The notes beneath the pieces are model-generated. The model was given only the letters and a program-made list of their open reading frames with translations. It was not told the origin of the DNA and did not search any database. Below are positions 1 to 10,206 of a stretch of DNA of 64,000 bases, piece after piece (positions within the stretch are counted from its first letter, which is position 1; each line of letters opens with the position of its first letter). A program made the translations under genes and the position numbers. The DNA is taken from the NCBI RefSeq assembly GCF_015711645.1, contig NZ_JABTEX010000004.1, positions 186,001-250,000 on the forward strand, in the 5' to 3' direction. The DNA comes from Planomonospora sp. ID82291 (lineage in GTDB: Bacteria > Actinomycetota > Actinomycetes > Streptosporangiales > Streptosporangiaceae).

Positions 1-2309
<2,309 letters not shown>

Positions 2310-2339
2310 CGGGAGGACACCCTGAGCGAGACGGAGGCC

Positions 2340-3242
2340 GTGCTCTCCAGCTACCTCGTCCACCTGGCGGTGGAGCGGGGCCTGGCCGCCAACACCCTGG
2401 CCTCCTACCGCCGTGACCTCCTGCGTTATGTGGGCCATCTGAAGAGCCGCGGCCGCGTCACCTTCGGCGAGGTCGCCGAGGCCGACGTGGCGGCGTTCCT
2501 GACCGCGCTGAGCGAGGGCGACGCCGAGCACCGCGCCCTCGCCGCCGGCTCGGCGGCGCGGGCCGTCTCCGCGGTGCGGGGCCTGCACCGCTTCGCGCTG
2601 CGCGAGGGCGTCTCCGGGCACGACCCCGCCGACCGCGTCCGGCCGCCGCGCCGGCTGCGGCCCCGGCCCCGGGCGATGGACGTGGGGGAGGTGGAGCGGC
2701 TGATCGCCGCCGCCGGCCCCGACGGAGCCCCGCTCACCCTGCGCAACCGGGCCCTGTTGGAACTGCTGTACGGCACCGGCGCGCGGATCTCCGAGGCCGT
2801 GGGCCTGACCGTGGACGACGTCGACCTGGTTCGGCGGGCCCCGCAGGTCAGGCTCTGCGGCAAGGGCGGGCGGACGCGCGCGGTGCCGCTCGGCCGCCCC
2901 GGCCGGGACGCGGTGGAGGCCTACCTCGCCGCGGCCCGGCCGGGCATCGCCGCCCACGGCCGGGGCGACCGGAGCCTCTTCCTCAACGCCCGCGGCGGCG
3001 GGCTCACCCGGCAGGGCGCCTGGGAGGTCCTGCAGGCCGCCGCCGAGCGGGCCGGACTGGCCGGGGTCTCGCCGCACGTGCTGCGGCACTCGTTCGCCGC
3101 CCATCTGCTGGACGGGGGCGCCGACGCCGGGACGGTGCAGGAGCTGCTGGGGCGTGCCCCGGCGGCCGCCCGGGTGCGCGCGCTGATCGCGGCGGACCGG
3201 TTGCGGGAGGTGTACGCCGCCGCGCACCCGCGCGCGCGGTGA
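2340..3242 (+). CDS. xerD: XerD-like tyrosine recombinase lacking the catalytic tyrosine
   Basis: By position and sequence this is the XerD homologue of the pyrG-parA-scpAB block; XerD normally resolves chromosome dimers at dif with XerC. It has the SAM-like N-terminal domain (VERGLAANTL) and the catalytic domain with Arg149 (GTGARISE), Lys175 (GKGGR) and His246/Arg249 (HVLRHSF). Two key residues are missing: the LGH histidine is Arg272 (LLGRAP), and the QIYT-type tyrosine is Arg280 (codon CGC at 3177-3179), with one codon deleted just before it. The family's C-terminal LREVYAAAHPRAR follows intact, so a frameshift is not the cause. Numbering uses the GTG at 2340. An in-frame CTG at 2322 has a better-spaced GGGAGG (2311-2316) and would give a more usual N-terminus. 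As read, it should bind DNA but not cleave it. Confidence 0.85.
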   Translation: MLSSYLVHLAVERGLAANTLASYRRDLLRYVGHLKSRGRVTFGEVAEADVAAFLTALSEGDAEHRALAAGSAARAVSAVRGLHRFALREGVSGHDPADRVRPPRRLRPRPRAMDVGEVERLIAAAGPDGAPLTLRNRALLELLYGTGARISEAVGLTVDDVDLVRRAPQVRLCGKGGRTRAVPLGRPGRDAVEAYLAAARPGIAAHGRGDRSLFLNARGGGLTRQGAWEVLQAAAERAGLAGVSPHVLRHSFAAHLLDGGADAGTVQELLGRAPAAARVRALIAADRLREVYAAAHPRAR

Positions 3243-3476
3243 GGGCGCATGGGGCCGGGCGGGCGGCCGGGAACGGGACGGGAGGCGCGTAGTAGTGCGA
3301 CGGGCCGCGCCTCCTGAGATACTGTCTCGAGTGTCGCCGCGGCCGCGGTGGCGCACTCAGCGGGAACCGGCTCCCCCATCCCGGGTGGGGGCAGGGCATC
3401 ATCAAGGTCCGAGCCGTGACCTGTCAAGGCGGACGCGGGAAAGGCCTGGACTTTTCAGCCCAGGGGGTTCATGCCA

Positions 3477-3482
3477 TAGTGT
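3477..3482 (+). promoter_or_regulatory. candidate -10 element upstream of parA
   Basis: TAGTGT at 3477-3482 resembles the actinomycete -10 consensus, and TTCAGC lies 17 bases upstream as a weak -35. It would start transcription near 3489, before the parA GTG at 3527. The rest of the 3243-3526 gap holds no gene. This is a sequence match only. Confidence 0.3.
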
Positions 3483-3526
3483 CCGTCCGGACGGTCCGGT
3501 CCGAGGCCGTCAGGGAGGTTCGACTG

Positions 3527-4471
3527 GTGACTGCGACCACCGACGGTTCCATCCGGGCGACGCCCGGAACCCCCGAGAACCCTTGGGGTGACACCAAGAC
3601 CGCCGGGGCTCCCCGCGTGGGGGGAGTGCTCGGCCCGACCGGGCGTCCCCGGCCGGTGTTCCCCGACCCACGCCCGCGGACGGTCCACGGACCGGCCCGC
3701 GTCGTCGCCATGGTCAACCAGAAGGGCGGCGTCGGCAAGACCACCACCACCATCAATCTCGGCGCGGCCCTGGCCGAGGCCGGGTTGAAGGTGCTGCTGG
3801 TCGACTTCGACCCGCAGGGCGCCCTGTCCGTGGGCCTGGGGATCAACCCCCTCCAACTGGACCTGACGGTCTACAACCTCCTGATGGACCGCCAGGTCAC
3901 CGCCGAGGACGTGCTGCTGGAGACCGGTGTCGAGGGCATGGACCTGCTGCCCAGCAACATCGACCTGTCCGCGGCCGAGGTCCAGCTCGTCACGGAGGTC
4001 GCCCGCGAGCAGGTGCTCGGCCGGGTGATCAAACCGCTGCTGCCCGAGTACGACGTGTGCCTGATCGACTGCCAGCCCTCCCTGGGCCTGCTCACGATCA
4101 ACGCGCTGGCCTGCGCGCACGGCGTCATGGTGCCGCTGGAGTGCGAGTTCTTCGCGCTGCGCGGCGTCGCGCTGCTGATGGACACCATCATGAAGGTCCA
4201 GGAGCGCATCAACGAGGACCTGGTGATCGAGGGCCTGCTCGCCACGATGTACGACGCGCGGACCCTGCACGGCCGCGAGGTGCTGGCGCGGGTGGTCGAG
4301 GCGTTCGACGACAAGGTCTACCACACGGTGATCAACCGGACGGTCCGCTTCCCCGACGCGACCGTGGCCGGTGAGCCCATCACCAGTTTCGACTCCTCCT
4401 CGCTCGGCGCGAGCGCCTACCGCGAGCTGGCCAGGGAGGTCCTCGCCCGCTGGGACGCGACCGAGGGTTGA
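3527..4471 (+). CDS. ParA family chromosome-partitioning ATPase
   Basis: This is a deviant-Walker ParA/MinD-type ATPase of about 314 residues. The deviant Walker A motif KGGVGKTT is at residues 66-73 and the DFDPQG motif at about 93-98; LIDCQPSLGLL carries the Walker B aspartate. The first 60 residues are a Gly/Pro-rich non-conserved extension. I chose the GTG at 3527 because AGGGAGG (3512-3518) precedes it with normal spacing; an in-frame start at 3416 lacks this support. No parB follows. Its neighbours scpA and scpB encode condensin partners, an arrangement widely seen in actinobacteria, so it is probably the orphan ParA of this block rather than the origin-proximal ParAB system. Confidence 0.9.
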   Translation: MTATTDGSIRATPGTPENPWGDTKTAGAPRVGGVLGPTGRPRPVFPDPRPRTVHGPARVVAMVNQKGGVGKTTTTINLGAALAEAGLKVLLVDFDPQGALSVGLGINPLQLDLTVYNLLMDRQVTAEDVLLETGVEGMDLLPSNIDLSAAEVQLVTEVAREQVLGRVIKPLLPEYDVCLIDCQPSLGLLTINALACAHGVMVPLECEFFALRGVALLMDTIMKVQERINEDLVIEGLLATMYDARTLHGREVLARVVEAFDDKVYHTVINRTVRFPDATVAGEPITSFDSSSLGASAYRELAREVLARWDATEG

Positions 4472-4546
4472 GAGGGAGCGCTGAGCCGGGTCCGGGGTGC
4501 GGACGGTACGGGCCGGTGACGCGGAGCGGTGCGGGACAATGGCCCG

Positions 4547-5377
4547 ATGACCGAGCAGCCGCAGACCGGCGGGGACGACGGCGCCTTCAGGGTGCACCTG
4601 GAGGTCTTCGAGGGCCCCTTCGACCTGCTGCTCGGCCTGATCTCCAAGCACAAGCTCGACATCACCGAGGTCTCGCTCAGCACGGTCACCGATGAGTTCA
4701 TCGCCTACATCCGGGCCAGGGGGCCGGAGTGGGACCTGGACCAGACGAGCCACTTCCTGCTCGTCGCCGCGACCCTGCTCGACCTCAAGGCCGCCCGGCT
4801 GCTGCCCTCGGGCGAGGTGGACGACGAGGAGGACCTCGCCCTGCTGGAGGCCCGCGACCTGCTGTTCGCCCGCCTCCTGCAGTACCGCGCCTACAAGGAG
4901 GTCGCGAAGGTGCTCTCCCGGCGGCTGGCCGAGGAGGCGCTGCGCTTCCCGCGGACCGTGCCGATGGAGGCCCGGTTCGCGGGTCTGCTGCCCGAGCTGG
5001 TCCTCGGCATCGGCCCCGACCGGCTGGCCGAGATCGCCCGGCGGGCCTTCGCGCCCAAGACCCCGCCGTCGGTCTCGGTGGCCCACATCTACCAACCGCT
5101 CGCCAACGTCAGGGAACAGGCGGTTATCCTTGTCGAGCGGTTGCGACGGCTGCGCCGGGCGACCTTCCGGGCGCTCACCTCCGACTGCGCCGGCACCTTC
5201 GAGGTCGTGGCGCGGTTCCTGGCCGTCCTGGAGCTCTTCCGGGAGGCGGCGGTCTCCTTCGAGCAGCTGGAGCCCCTCGGGGAGCTGTACGTGACCTGGA
5301 CGGGCAGCGACGAGGGGGACGTCGCCGTGGCCGACGATTACGACGACCGGACGAGGAAAGAGCCCGCCGATGGCTGA
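4547..5377 (+). CDS. scpA: Segregation and condensation protein ScpA
   Basis: ScpA is the kleisin subunit of the SMC-ScpAB condensin complex that compacts and segregates chromosomes. The 276-residue product begins with the conserved kleisin N-terminus (FEGPFDLLLGLI, then KHKLDITEVSL), has the LLVAATLLDLKAA helix, and ends with a winged-helix region containing TFRALTSD. The ATG at 4547 (MTEQPQ) is chosen; a GTG at 4529 is an alternative that adds six residues. Its 3' end overlaps scpB by 8 bases, indicating an operon. Nothing in the sequence suggests loss of function. Confidence 0.94.
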   Translation: MTEQPQTGGDDGAFRVHLEVFEGPFDLLLGLISKHKLDITEVSLSTVTDEFIAYIRARGPEWDLDQTSHFLLVAATLLDLKAARLLPSGEVDDEEDLALLEARDLLFARLLQYRAYKEVAKVLSRRLAEEALRFPRTVPMEARFAGLLPELVLGIGPDRLAEIARRAFAPKTPPSVSVAHIYQPLANVREQAVILVERLRRLRRATFRALTSDCAGTFEVVARFLAVLELFREAAVSFEQLEPLGELYVTWTGSDEGDVAVADDYDDRTRKEPADG

Positions 5378-5930
5378 CGCGCCGCACGGACCCGCTCTGC
5401 GCACCGCGCTGGAGGCGATCCTGCTCGTGGTCGACGAGCCGGTGGCCGAGGTGACCCTCGCGCAGGTGCTGGAACGCCCCGTCCCGGAGGTCTCCGCCGT
5501 ACTCCGCGAGCTGTCGGCGGAATACACGGAGGCGGGCCGGGGTTTCGACCTGAGAGAGGTCGCGGGCGGCTGGCGGTTCTACACGCGGGCCGAGTGCGCC
5601 TCCGTGGTGGAGCGGTTCGTCCGCGACGGCCAGCAGACGCGGCTCACCCAGGCCGCGCTGGAGACCCTGGCCGTGGTCGCCTACCGGCAGCCCGTGAGCC
5701 GGGCGCGGGTGGCGGCGATCCGGGGCGTCAGCAGCGACGGCGTCATGCGCACCCTGGTGACCAGGGGGCTGGTCGAAGAGGCCGGCACCGAACCGGAGAG
5801 CCAGGCCGTGCTCTACCGGACGACTTCGTACTTCCTCGAGCGGATGGGCCTGCGGGATCTCGACGAGCTCCCCGAGCTGGCCCCCTTCCTGCCCGACGAC
5901 GTGGAAACCCTAGAGGAGAAACAGCAGTGA
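5370..5930 (+). CDS. scpB: Segregation and condensation protein ScpB
   Basis: ScpB is the winged-helix partner that dimerises and binds the ScpA kleisin in bacterial condensin. The 186-residue protein contains the two winged-helix modules and the conserved stretch TQAALETLAVVAYRQPVSRARVAAIRGV (split here as TQAALETLAVVAYRQ and PVSRARVAAIRGV). It overlaps scpA by 8 bases and the next gene by 4 bases (GTGA), so translation of the three genes is probably coupled. The ATG start at 5370 follows AGGAAAG. Length is normal for actinobacterial ScpB. Confidence 0.94.
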   Translation: MADAPHGPALRTALEAILLVVDEPVAEVTLAQVLERPVPEVSAVLRELSAEYTEAGRGFDLREVAGGWRFYTRAECASVVERFVRDGQQTRLTQAALETLAVVAYRQPVSRARVAAIRGVSSDGVMRTLVTRGLVEEAGTEPESQAVLYRTTSYFLERMGLRDLDELPELAPFLPDDVETLEEKQQ

Positions 5931-7624
5931 ACAACAGGCGTGGTACCCCGTCCGGTGAGGGACGCGGTCAGAGCCGTGGCGGCGCCCCGCGCGGCGGTTC
6001 CCGTGGGGGCACACCCCGGGGCGGGTCGTCCTCCGGCGGTTTCCGGGCGGGCCGGGGCGGGTTCCGTTCGGAGGCTCCCCGTCGTGACGACCGGCAGGGG
6101 TTCGAGTCCCGTGAGCAGCGGGGCGGGTTCCGTTCCGAGGCTCCGCGCGGGGAGGCGCGGGGCGGGTTCGGTGCCGATCGGGGCGGTTCGCGCAGCCGGT
6201 ACGGCAGGACCGGTGAGGGTGAGCGGGGCGGGTTCCGTTCGGAGGCTCCGCGTCGGGAGGACCGGCAGGGGTTCGAGTCCCGTGAGCAGCGGGGCGGGTT
6301 CCGTTCCGAGGCTCCGCGCGGGGAGGCGCGGGGCGGGTTCGGTGCCGATCGGGGCGGTTCGCGCAGCCGGTACGGCAGGCCCGGTGAGGGTGAGCGGGGC
6401 GGGTTCCGTTCGGAGGCTCCGCGTCGGGAGGACCGGCAGGGGTTCGAGTCCCGTGAGCAGCGGGGCGGGTTCCGTTCCGAGGCTCCGCGCGGGGAGGCGC
6501 GGGGCGGGTTCCGCTCGGGGTGGCGCGATGAGCGTGAGGCTCCGCGTCGTGACGACCGGGGCGGACCCGGGCGCCGTGACGACCGTGAGGACCGTCGTTC
6601 CGGGGCTCCCCGCAGGGACGATCGGGGCGGTTCGCGCGGCGGGTCCGGCAGGCCCGGCCGGCGGGACGAGGTCCAGACGATCGGCGGGTTCCGGGCCGAC
6701 CGGGGCGGCCGGGGCCGTCCCTCCCAGGGGCGTCCCGCGCAGGGCGGCCGTACCGTCCCCGGCCGCGCCCCCGCGCCCAAGGCCGGGCGCAGGCCCGGCA
6801 CGATCGAGAACGACCGGTTCAAGACCGCCCGCCAGCCCAGGCGGGACTCGGACTTCTACGACCGCGACTACGTCGACGAGCGCGACACCACCGAGGTCCC
6901 GGGCGGGGTCCGGCTGCAGAAGGTGCTCGCCCAGGCCGGGGTGGCCAGCCGCCGCGCCTGCGAGGAGCTGATCGGCGACGGCCGGGTGACGGTCGACGGC
7001 CAGGTGGTCCGCCGCTTCGGCGCCCGCGTCGACCCGGCCAGGCAGGTCATCCACGTCGACGGCAAGCGGCTGCCGACCATGCCGGACCTGGTCTACTTCG
7101 CGATCAACAAGCCCATCGGCGTCGTCAGCACCATGTCGGACCCGGAGGGCCGCCCGTCGCTCGCCGACTACGTGGCCGACCGCACCGAGCGCCTGTTCCA
7201 CGTGGGCCGGCTCGACACCGAGACGGAGGGCCTGATCATCCTCACCAACGACGGCGAGCTGGCCAACCGCCTCACCCACCCCAGCTACGGCGTGCAGAAG
7301 AAGTACTGGGCCAAGGTCCCCGGCCGCATCAAGCCCGATCTCGCCCGCCGCCTGAAGAAGGGCATCGAGCTGGAGGACGGCATCGCCAAGGCCGACTCCT
7401 TCGCCCTGGTCCAGGAGCACGGGCAGCAGGCCCTGGTCGAGATCGTCCTGCACGAGGGGCGCAAGCACATCGTCCGGCGCATGCTGGAGGAGGTCGGGCA
7501 CCCGGTCATCGACCTGGCCCGGATCGAGTTCGGCCCGGTCAAGCTGGGCCGGCTCAAGCCGGGCACGGTCCGCACGCTCACCGTCAAGGAGGTCGGCGAA
7601 CTGTACGCCGCCGTCGGACTGTAA
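5927..7624 (+). CDS. RluB-type 23S rRNA pseudouridine synthase with long Arg/Gly repeat tail
   Basis: The C-terminal part (about residues 326-565) is a pseudouridine synthase of the RsuA/RluB family. An S4 RNA-binding domain (RLQKVLAQAGVASRR) is followed by the catalytic domain with Asp430 in GRLDTETEGL. It should modify 23S rRNA; the exact site is inferred from family. The first 320 residues are unusual: a disordered Arg/Gly/Glu-rich tail with three 57-residue repeats (units GFRSEAPRR...GEGERG). The GTG at 5927 follows AGAGGAGAAA and overlaps the scpB stop. Actinobacterial homologues often carry short basic tails, but one this long and internally duplicated is notable. It may bind RNA non-specifically or promote condensation; this is speculation. 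Confidence 0.92.
   Translation: MNNRRGTPSGEGRGQSRGGAPRGGSRGGTPRGGSSSGGFRAGRGGFRSEAPRRDDRQGFESREQRGGFRSEAPRGEARGGFGADRGGSRSRYGRTGEGERGGFRSEAPRREDRQGFESREQRGGFRSEAPRGEARGGFGADRGGSRSRYGRPGEGERGGFRSEAPRREDRQGFESREQRGGFRSEAPRGEARGGFRSGWRDEREAPRRDDRGGPGRRDDREDRRSGAPRRDDRGGSRGGSGRPGRRDEVQTIGGFRADRGGRGRPSQGRPAQGGRTVPGRAPAPKAGRRPGTIENDRFKTARQPRRDSDFYDRDYVDERDTTEVPGGVRLQKVLAQAGVASRRACEELIGDGRVTVDGQVVRRFGARVDPARQVIHVDGKRLPTMPDLVYFAINKPIGVVSTMSDPEGRPSLADYVADRTERLFHVGRLDTETEGLIILTNDGELANRLTHPSYGVQKKYWAKVPGRIKPDLARRLKKGIELEDGIAKADSFALVQEHGQQALVEIVLHEGRKHIVRRMLEEVGHPVIDLARIEFGPVKLGRLKPGTVRTLTVKEVGELYAAVGL
6060..6515 (+). repeat. 171-bp in-frame tandem repeat in the pseudouridine synthase gene
   Basis: Units begin at 6060, 6231 and 6402, a period of 171 bp (57 codons), with very high identity between copies; the third is cut short near 6515. 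Each unit contains two GGFRSEAPR modules, so it is itself built from a shorter duplication. The period is a multiple of three, so copy changes keep the frame. Confidence 0.9.
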
Positions 7625-7649
7625 CCTTCCTGAATACACACGTTCGGGA

Positions 7650-7680
7650 CACGCCGGATCGCCAGGGGCGATCCGGCGTG
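7650..7680 (+). terminator. perfect 14-bp hairpin between rluB and aroH
   Basis: The arms CACGCCGGATCGCC (7650-7663) and GGCGATCCGGCGTG (7667-7680) are perfect complements around a 3-base loop AGG. It lies 26 bases after the pseudouridine synthase stop and 20 bases before aroH. There is no U-tract, as is common for actinomycete terminators. It could terminate the upstream operon or attenuate aroH-tyrA. Confidence 0.7.
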
Positions 7681-7700
7681 AACAGTACGGAGGAACGACG

Positions 7701-8060
7701 ATGGTGCGGGCGATCCGCGGTGCGATCCAGGTCGAGGGCAACGACCGGGACGCCATCCTGTCCGGGGTCACCGAACTGGTCACGGAGGTGATGGAGCGCA
7801 ACGCGCTCACCACCGACGACGTGATCAGCGTGATCTTCACGGCGACGCCCGACCTGACCGCGGAGTTCCCCGCGCTCGCGGCACGCAAGCTCGGCTTCCA
7901 CGACGTGCCGCTCATCTGCGCCTCCGAGATCGACGTCCCGGGGGCGCTGCCGCACGTCGTGCGGCTGATGGCCCACGTGGAGACCGACCGGCCCCGCCAG
8001 GAGATCCAGCACGTCTACCTGCGTGGCGCGGTGGCGCTGCGGGTCGACATCGCTCAATGA
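7701..8060 (+). CDS. aroH: AroH-type chorismate mutase
   Basis: This 119-residue protein belongs to the trimeric AroH class and converts chorismate to prephenate for phenylalanine and tyrosine synthesis. It aligns along its whole length with Bacillus subtilis AroH from memory: the active-site arginine Arg6 (AIRGA), the cysteine and glutamate in LICASEIDV, the arginine in VVRLMAHV and the tyrosine in HVYLRGAV are all present. GGAGGAAC precedes the ATG. The next gene is prephenate dehydrogenase, so two successive steps of tyrosine synthesis are encoded side by side. The 14-bp hairpin upstream could affect its expression. Confidence 0.95.
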   Translation: MVRAIRGAIQVEGNDRDAILSGVTELVTEVMERNALTTDDVISVIFTATPDLTAEFPALAARKLGFHDVPLICASEIDVPGALPHVVRLMAHVETDRPRQEIQHVYLRGAVALRVDIAQ

Positions 8061-8094
8061 TTCCCCCATGCGGCACCATCTCCGAGGAGGGCAG

Positions 8095-9249
8095 ATGAGC
8101 GGTCCGGAGTCCGTCCTCGTCGTCGGCACGGGTCTGGTCGGCACCTCGGTCGCGCTGGCCCTGCGGGAGCACGGCGTGACCGTCTACCTGACCGACCGGG
8201 ACCCGGCGGCCCTGCGGCTGGCCAGGGAACTCGGCGCGGGCGTCGAGTGGAGCCCCGGGCGGCCCGCGGACCTGGACCCGGGCGTCGCCTGGCACCCGGG
8301 CCGGCCGGTGGACCTGGCGGTCATCGCCGTCCCGCCGCAGCTGGTCGCCGAGCAGCTCGCGCGACTCCAGCAGGCGGGGGCCGCGCGGTTCTACACCGAC
8401 GTGGCCAGCGTCAAGGCCCTGCCGATCCGCCGGGCCCGGGAGCTCGGCTGCGACCTGTCCTCCTACGCCGCCGGACACCCCCTGGCGGGGCGGGAGCGCT
8501 CCGGGCCCGCCGCGGCCCGGGCCGACCTGTTCCTCGGCCGCCCGTGGGCGCTGTGCCCGGTGGAGGAGACCTCGCCCGACGCGCTGGAGGTGCTGCGCGG
8601 GCTGATCAAACTCTGCGGTGGCGAGGCCGTCGAGGTGGACGCCGTCCAGCACGACAGGGCCGTGGCGCTCGTCTCGCACGCGCCGCACGTGGCCTCCGCC
8701 GCGGTCGCCGCGCGGCTCGCCGACGCCCCCGCCACCGCGCTCGGCCTGGCCGGGCAGGGGGTCCGCGACGTCACGCGCATCGCGGCGAGCGATCCGGGCC
8801 TGTGGACCGGGATCCTGTCGGGCAACGCGCTGCCGGTGGCGGACGTCCTGGAGGCGGTGGCGGCCGACCTGGCCGCCGCGGCGGCCTCCCTGCGGGCCTG
8901 CGCCTCGCGGGACGGTGCGGGCGAGACCGCTGCGGGCGAGACCGCCGCGGAGGCGATGGGCGCGGTCACCGACCTGCTCCACCGCGGCGTCGCCGGCACC
9001 GGCCGGATCCCCGGCAAGCACGGCGGCCCCGCGCGCACCTACGCGACCGTCCAGGTCATCATCGGCGACCGCCCGGGCGAGCTGGCCCGGCTGTTCCAGG
9101 TGGCCGAGGCGGCCGGCGTCAACATCGAGGACGTCCGCCTGGAGCACGCTCCGGGCCTGCCGCTGGGCGCCGCCGACCTGTTCGTGCAGCCCGAGGCGGC
9201 GGACGCGCTCTCGGAGGCGCTGCGCGCCCACGGCTGGCACCTGCCCTGA
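8095..9249 (+). CDS. tyrA: Prephenate dehydrogenase with ACT domain
   Basis: The enzyme oxidatively decarboxylates prephenate to 4-hydroxyphenylpyruvate using NAD(P)+, the committed step to tyrosine. Residues about 5-30 hold the Rossmann dinucleotide motif (VVGTGLVGTS). The central region has the family signatures DVASVKALP and GHPLAGRERSG. The last 65 residues form an ACT domain (RPGELARLFQVAEAAGVNIED), which suggests feedback control by an aromatic amino acid. I chose ATG 8095 because GAGGAGGG precedes it; upstream in-frame starts lack this. The gap from aroH is 34 bases, so the two are probably co-transcribed. Confidence 0.93.
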   Translation: MSGPESVLVVGTGLVGTSVALALREHGVTVYLTDRDPAALRLARELGAGVEWSPGRPADLDPGVAWHPGRPVDLAVIAVPPQLVAEQLARLQQAGAARFYTDVASVKALPIRRARELGCDLSSYAAGHPLAGRERSGPAAARADLFLGRPWALCPVEETSPDALEVLRGLIKLCGGEAVEVDAVQHDRAVALVSHAPHVASAAVAARLADAPATALGLAGQGVRDVTRIAASDPGLWTGILSGNALPVADVLEAVAADLAAAAASLRACASRDGAGETAAGETAAEAMGAVTDLLHRGVAGTGRIPGKHGGPARTYATVQVIIGDRPGELARLFQVAEAAGVNIEDVRLEHAPGLPLGAADLFVQPEAADALSEALRAHGWHLP

Positions 9250-9314
9250 TCTCCGCGGTCCGCCGTCCGCGAGCCGGCACCTGCGCTGATCTCCGCGGTC
9301 CGCCGTCCGCGAGA
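9246..9314 (+). repeat. 40-bp direct duplication after tyrA
   Basis: A segment starting CTGATCTCCGCGGTCC occurs at 9246 and again at 9286, a 40-bp period, almost identical. The first copy overlaps the tyrA stop region. The rest of the gap to cmk holds the hairpin at 9292-9326 and otherwise nothing recognisable. Confidence 0.75.
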
Positions 9315-9326
9315 CCGGACCGCGGA
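9292..9326 (+). terminator. GC-rich hairpin downstream of tyrA
   Basis: TCCGCGGTCCG (9292-9302) and CGGACCGCGGA (9316-9326) are perfect 11-base inverted arms around a 13-base loop. It sits about 40 bases after the tyrA stop and has no U-tract, as is usual in this GC range. It probably separates tyrA from cmk. Confidence 0.6.
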
Positions 9327-9540
9327 GCGCGCCCGGCGCCGCCGAAGGCCCGAGGCGCCGTCCGCCCGGCGGTGCCGGGCGCGCGGGGTGCGCCGGATAC
9401 GGCGCCGCCTTGATGCGTGGTTGCCTCCCCGCTCCCGGTAACCTCGTACGGACAACTCAAGCGGGCGGTACGCCGCCCCGTCGGCGCCGAGGCCGAAGGC
9501 CGGGCGCACGCGGGGCGTCCACGAGCGGAGCGAGCCAGAG

Positions 9541-10206
9541 ATGAACACGGTGACCGGGCTGGTCGTCGCCATGGACGGGCCTTCGGGGTCGGGCAAGTCG
9601 AGCGCGTCGCGCGGGGTCGCGCGGGCACTGGGACTGCGGTATCTCGACACCGGGGCGATGTACCGGGCGATCACCTGGTGGATGCTCCGGCAGGGGGTGG
9701 ACCTGGCCGACCCCGCGGCGATCGCGGCCAGGGCGCTCGATCCGGTCCTCGCGATGGGGACCGACCCCGACGCGCCGTCGGTGGCCGTGGACGGCGCCGA
9801 CGCCGCCGCGCCCATCCGCACGGCCGAGGTCACCGCCGCCGTCTCCGCGGTCAGCGCCGTTCCCGAGGTGCGGCGCCGGCTCGTCGCCGAGCAGCGGGAG
9901 ATCATCGGCGAGGGCGGCATCGTGGTCGAGGGCCGCGACATCGGCACCGTGGTGGCGCCGGAGGCCCCGGTCAAGGTCTACCTGACCGCGAGCGCGGACG
10001 CCCGGGCGGCCCGCCGTACGGCCGAGCTGGCCGGGACCACGGTGGAGGCGCAGAAGGCCGCGATGGCCCGGCGCGACACCCTGGACTCGACGCGCGCGAC
10101 CGACCCGCTGGCGATGGCGTCCGACGCCGTCGAACTGGACACCACGGCGCTGAACCTCGAAGAGGTCATCGCCGAGGTACTGCGTTTGATCAAGGAAAAA
10201 GTGTGA
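9541..10206 (+). CDS. cmk: Cytidylate kinase
   Basis: Cmk phosphorylates CMP and dCMP to the diphosphates with ATP. The 221-residue protein starts with the P-loop GPSGSGKSS (about residues 14-22), followed by the conserved [12 protein letters not shown] substrate-binding segment, [11 protein letters not shown] and the RRDTLDSTR lid region. The ATG at 9541 fits the family's N-terminus. Its stop overlaps the GTG start of der (GTGTGA), the cmk-der arrangement seen in most actinobacteria. Confidence 0.96.
   Translation: MNTVTGLVVAMDGPSGSGKSSASRGVARALGLRYLDTGAMYRAITWWMLRQGVDLADPAAIAARALDPVLAMGTDPDAPSVAVDGADAAAPIRTAEVTAAVSAVSAVPEVRRRLVAEQREIIGEGGIVVEGRDIGTVVAPEAPVKVYLTASADARAARRTAELAGTTVEAQKAAMARRDTLDSTRATDPLAMASDAVELDTTALNLEEVIAEVLRLIKEKV

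Noticed and set aside
5813-7915. A 700-codon minus-strand frame opposite the pseudouridine synthase gene
   Set aside because: It is kept open by high GC and the 171-bp in-frame repeat; it has no domain-like sequence and covers conserved plus-strand genes.
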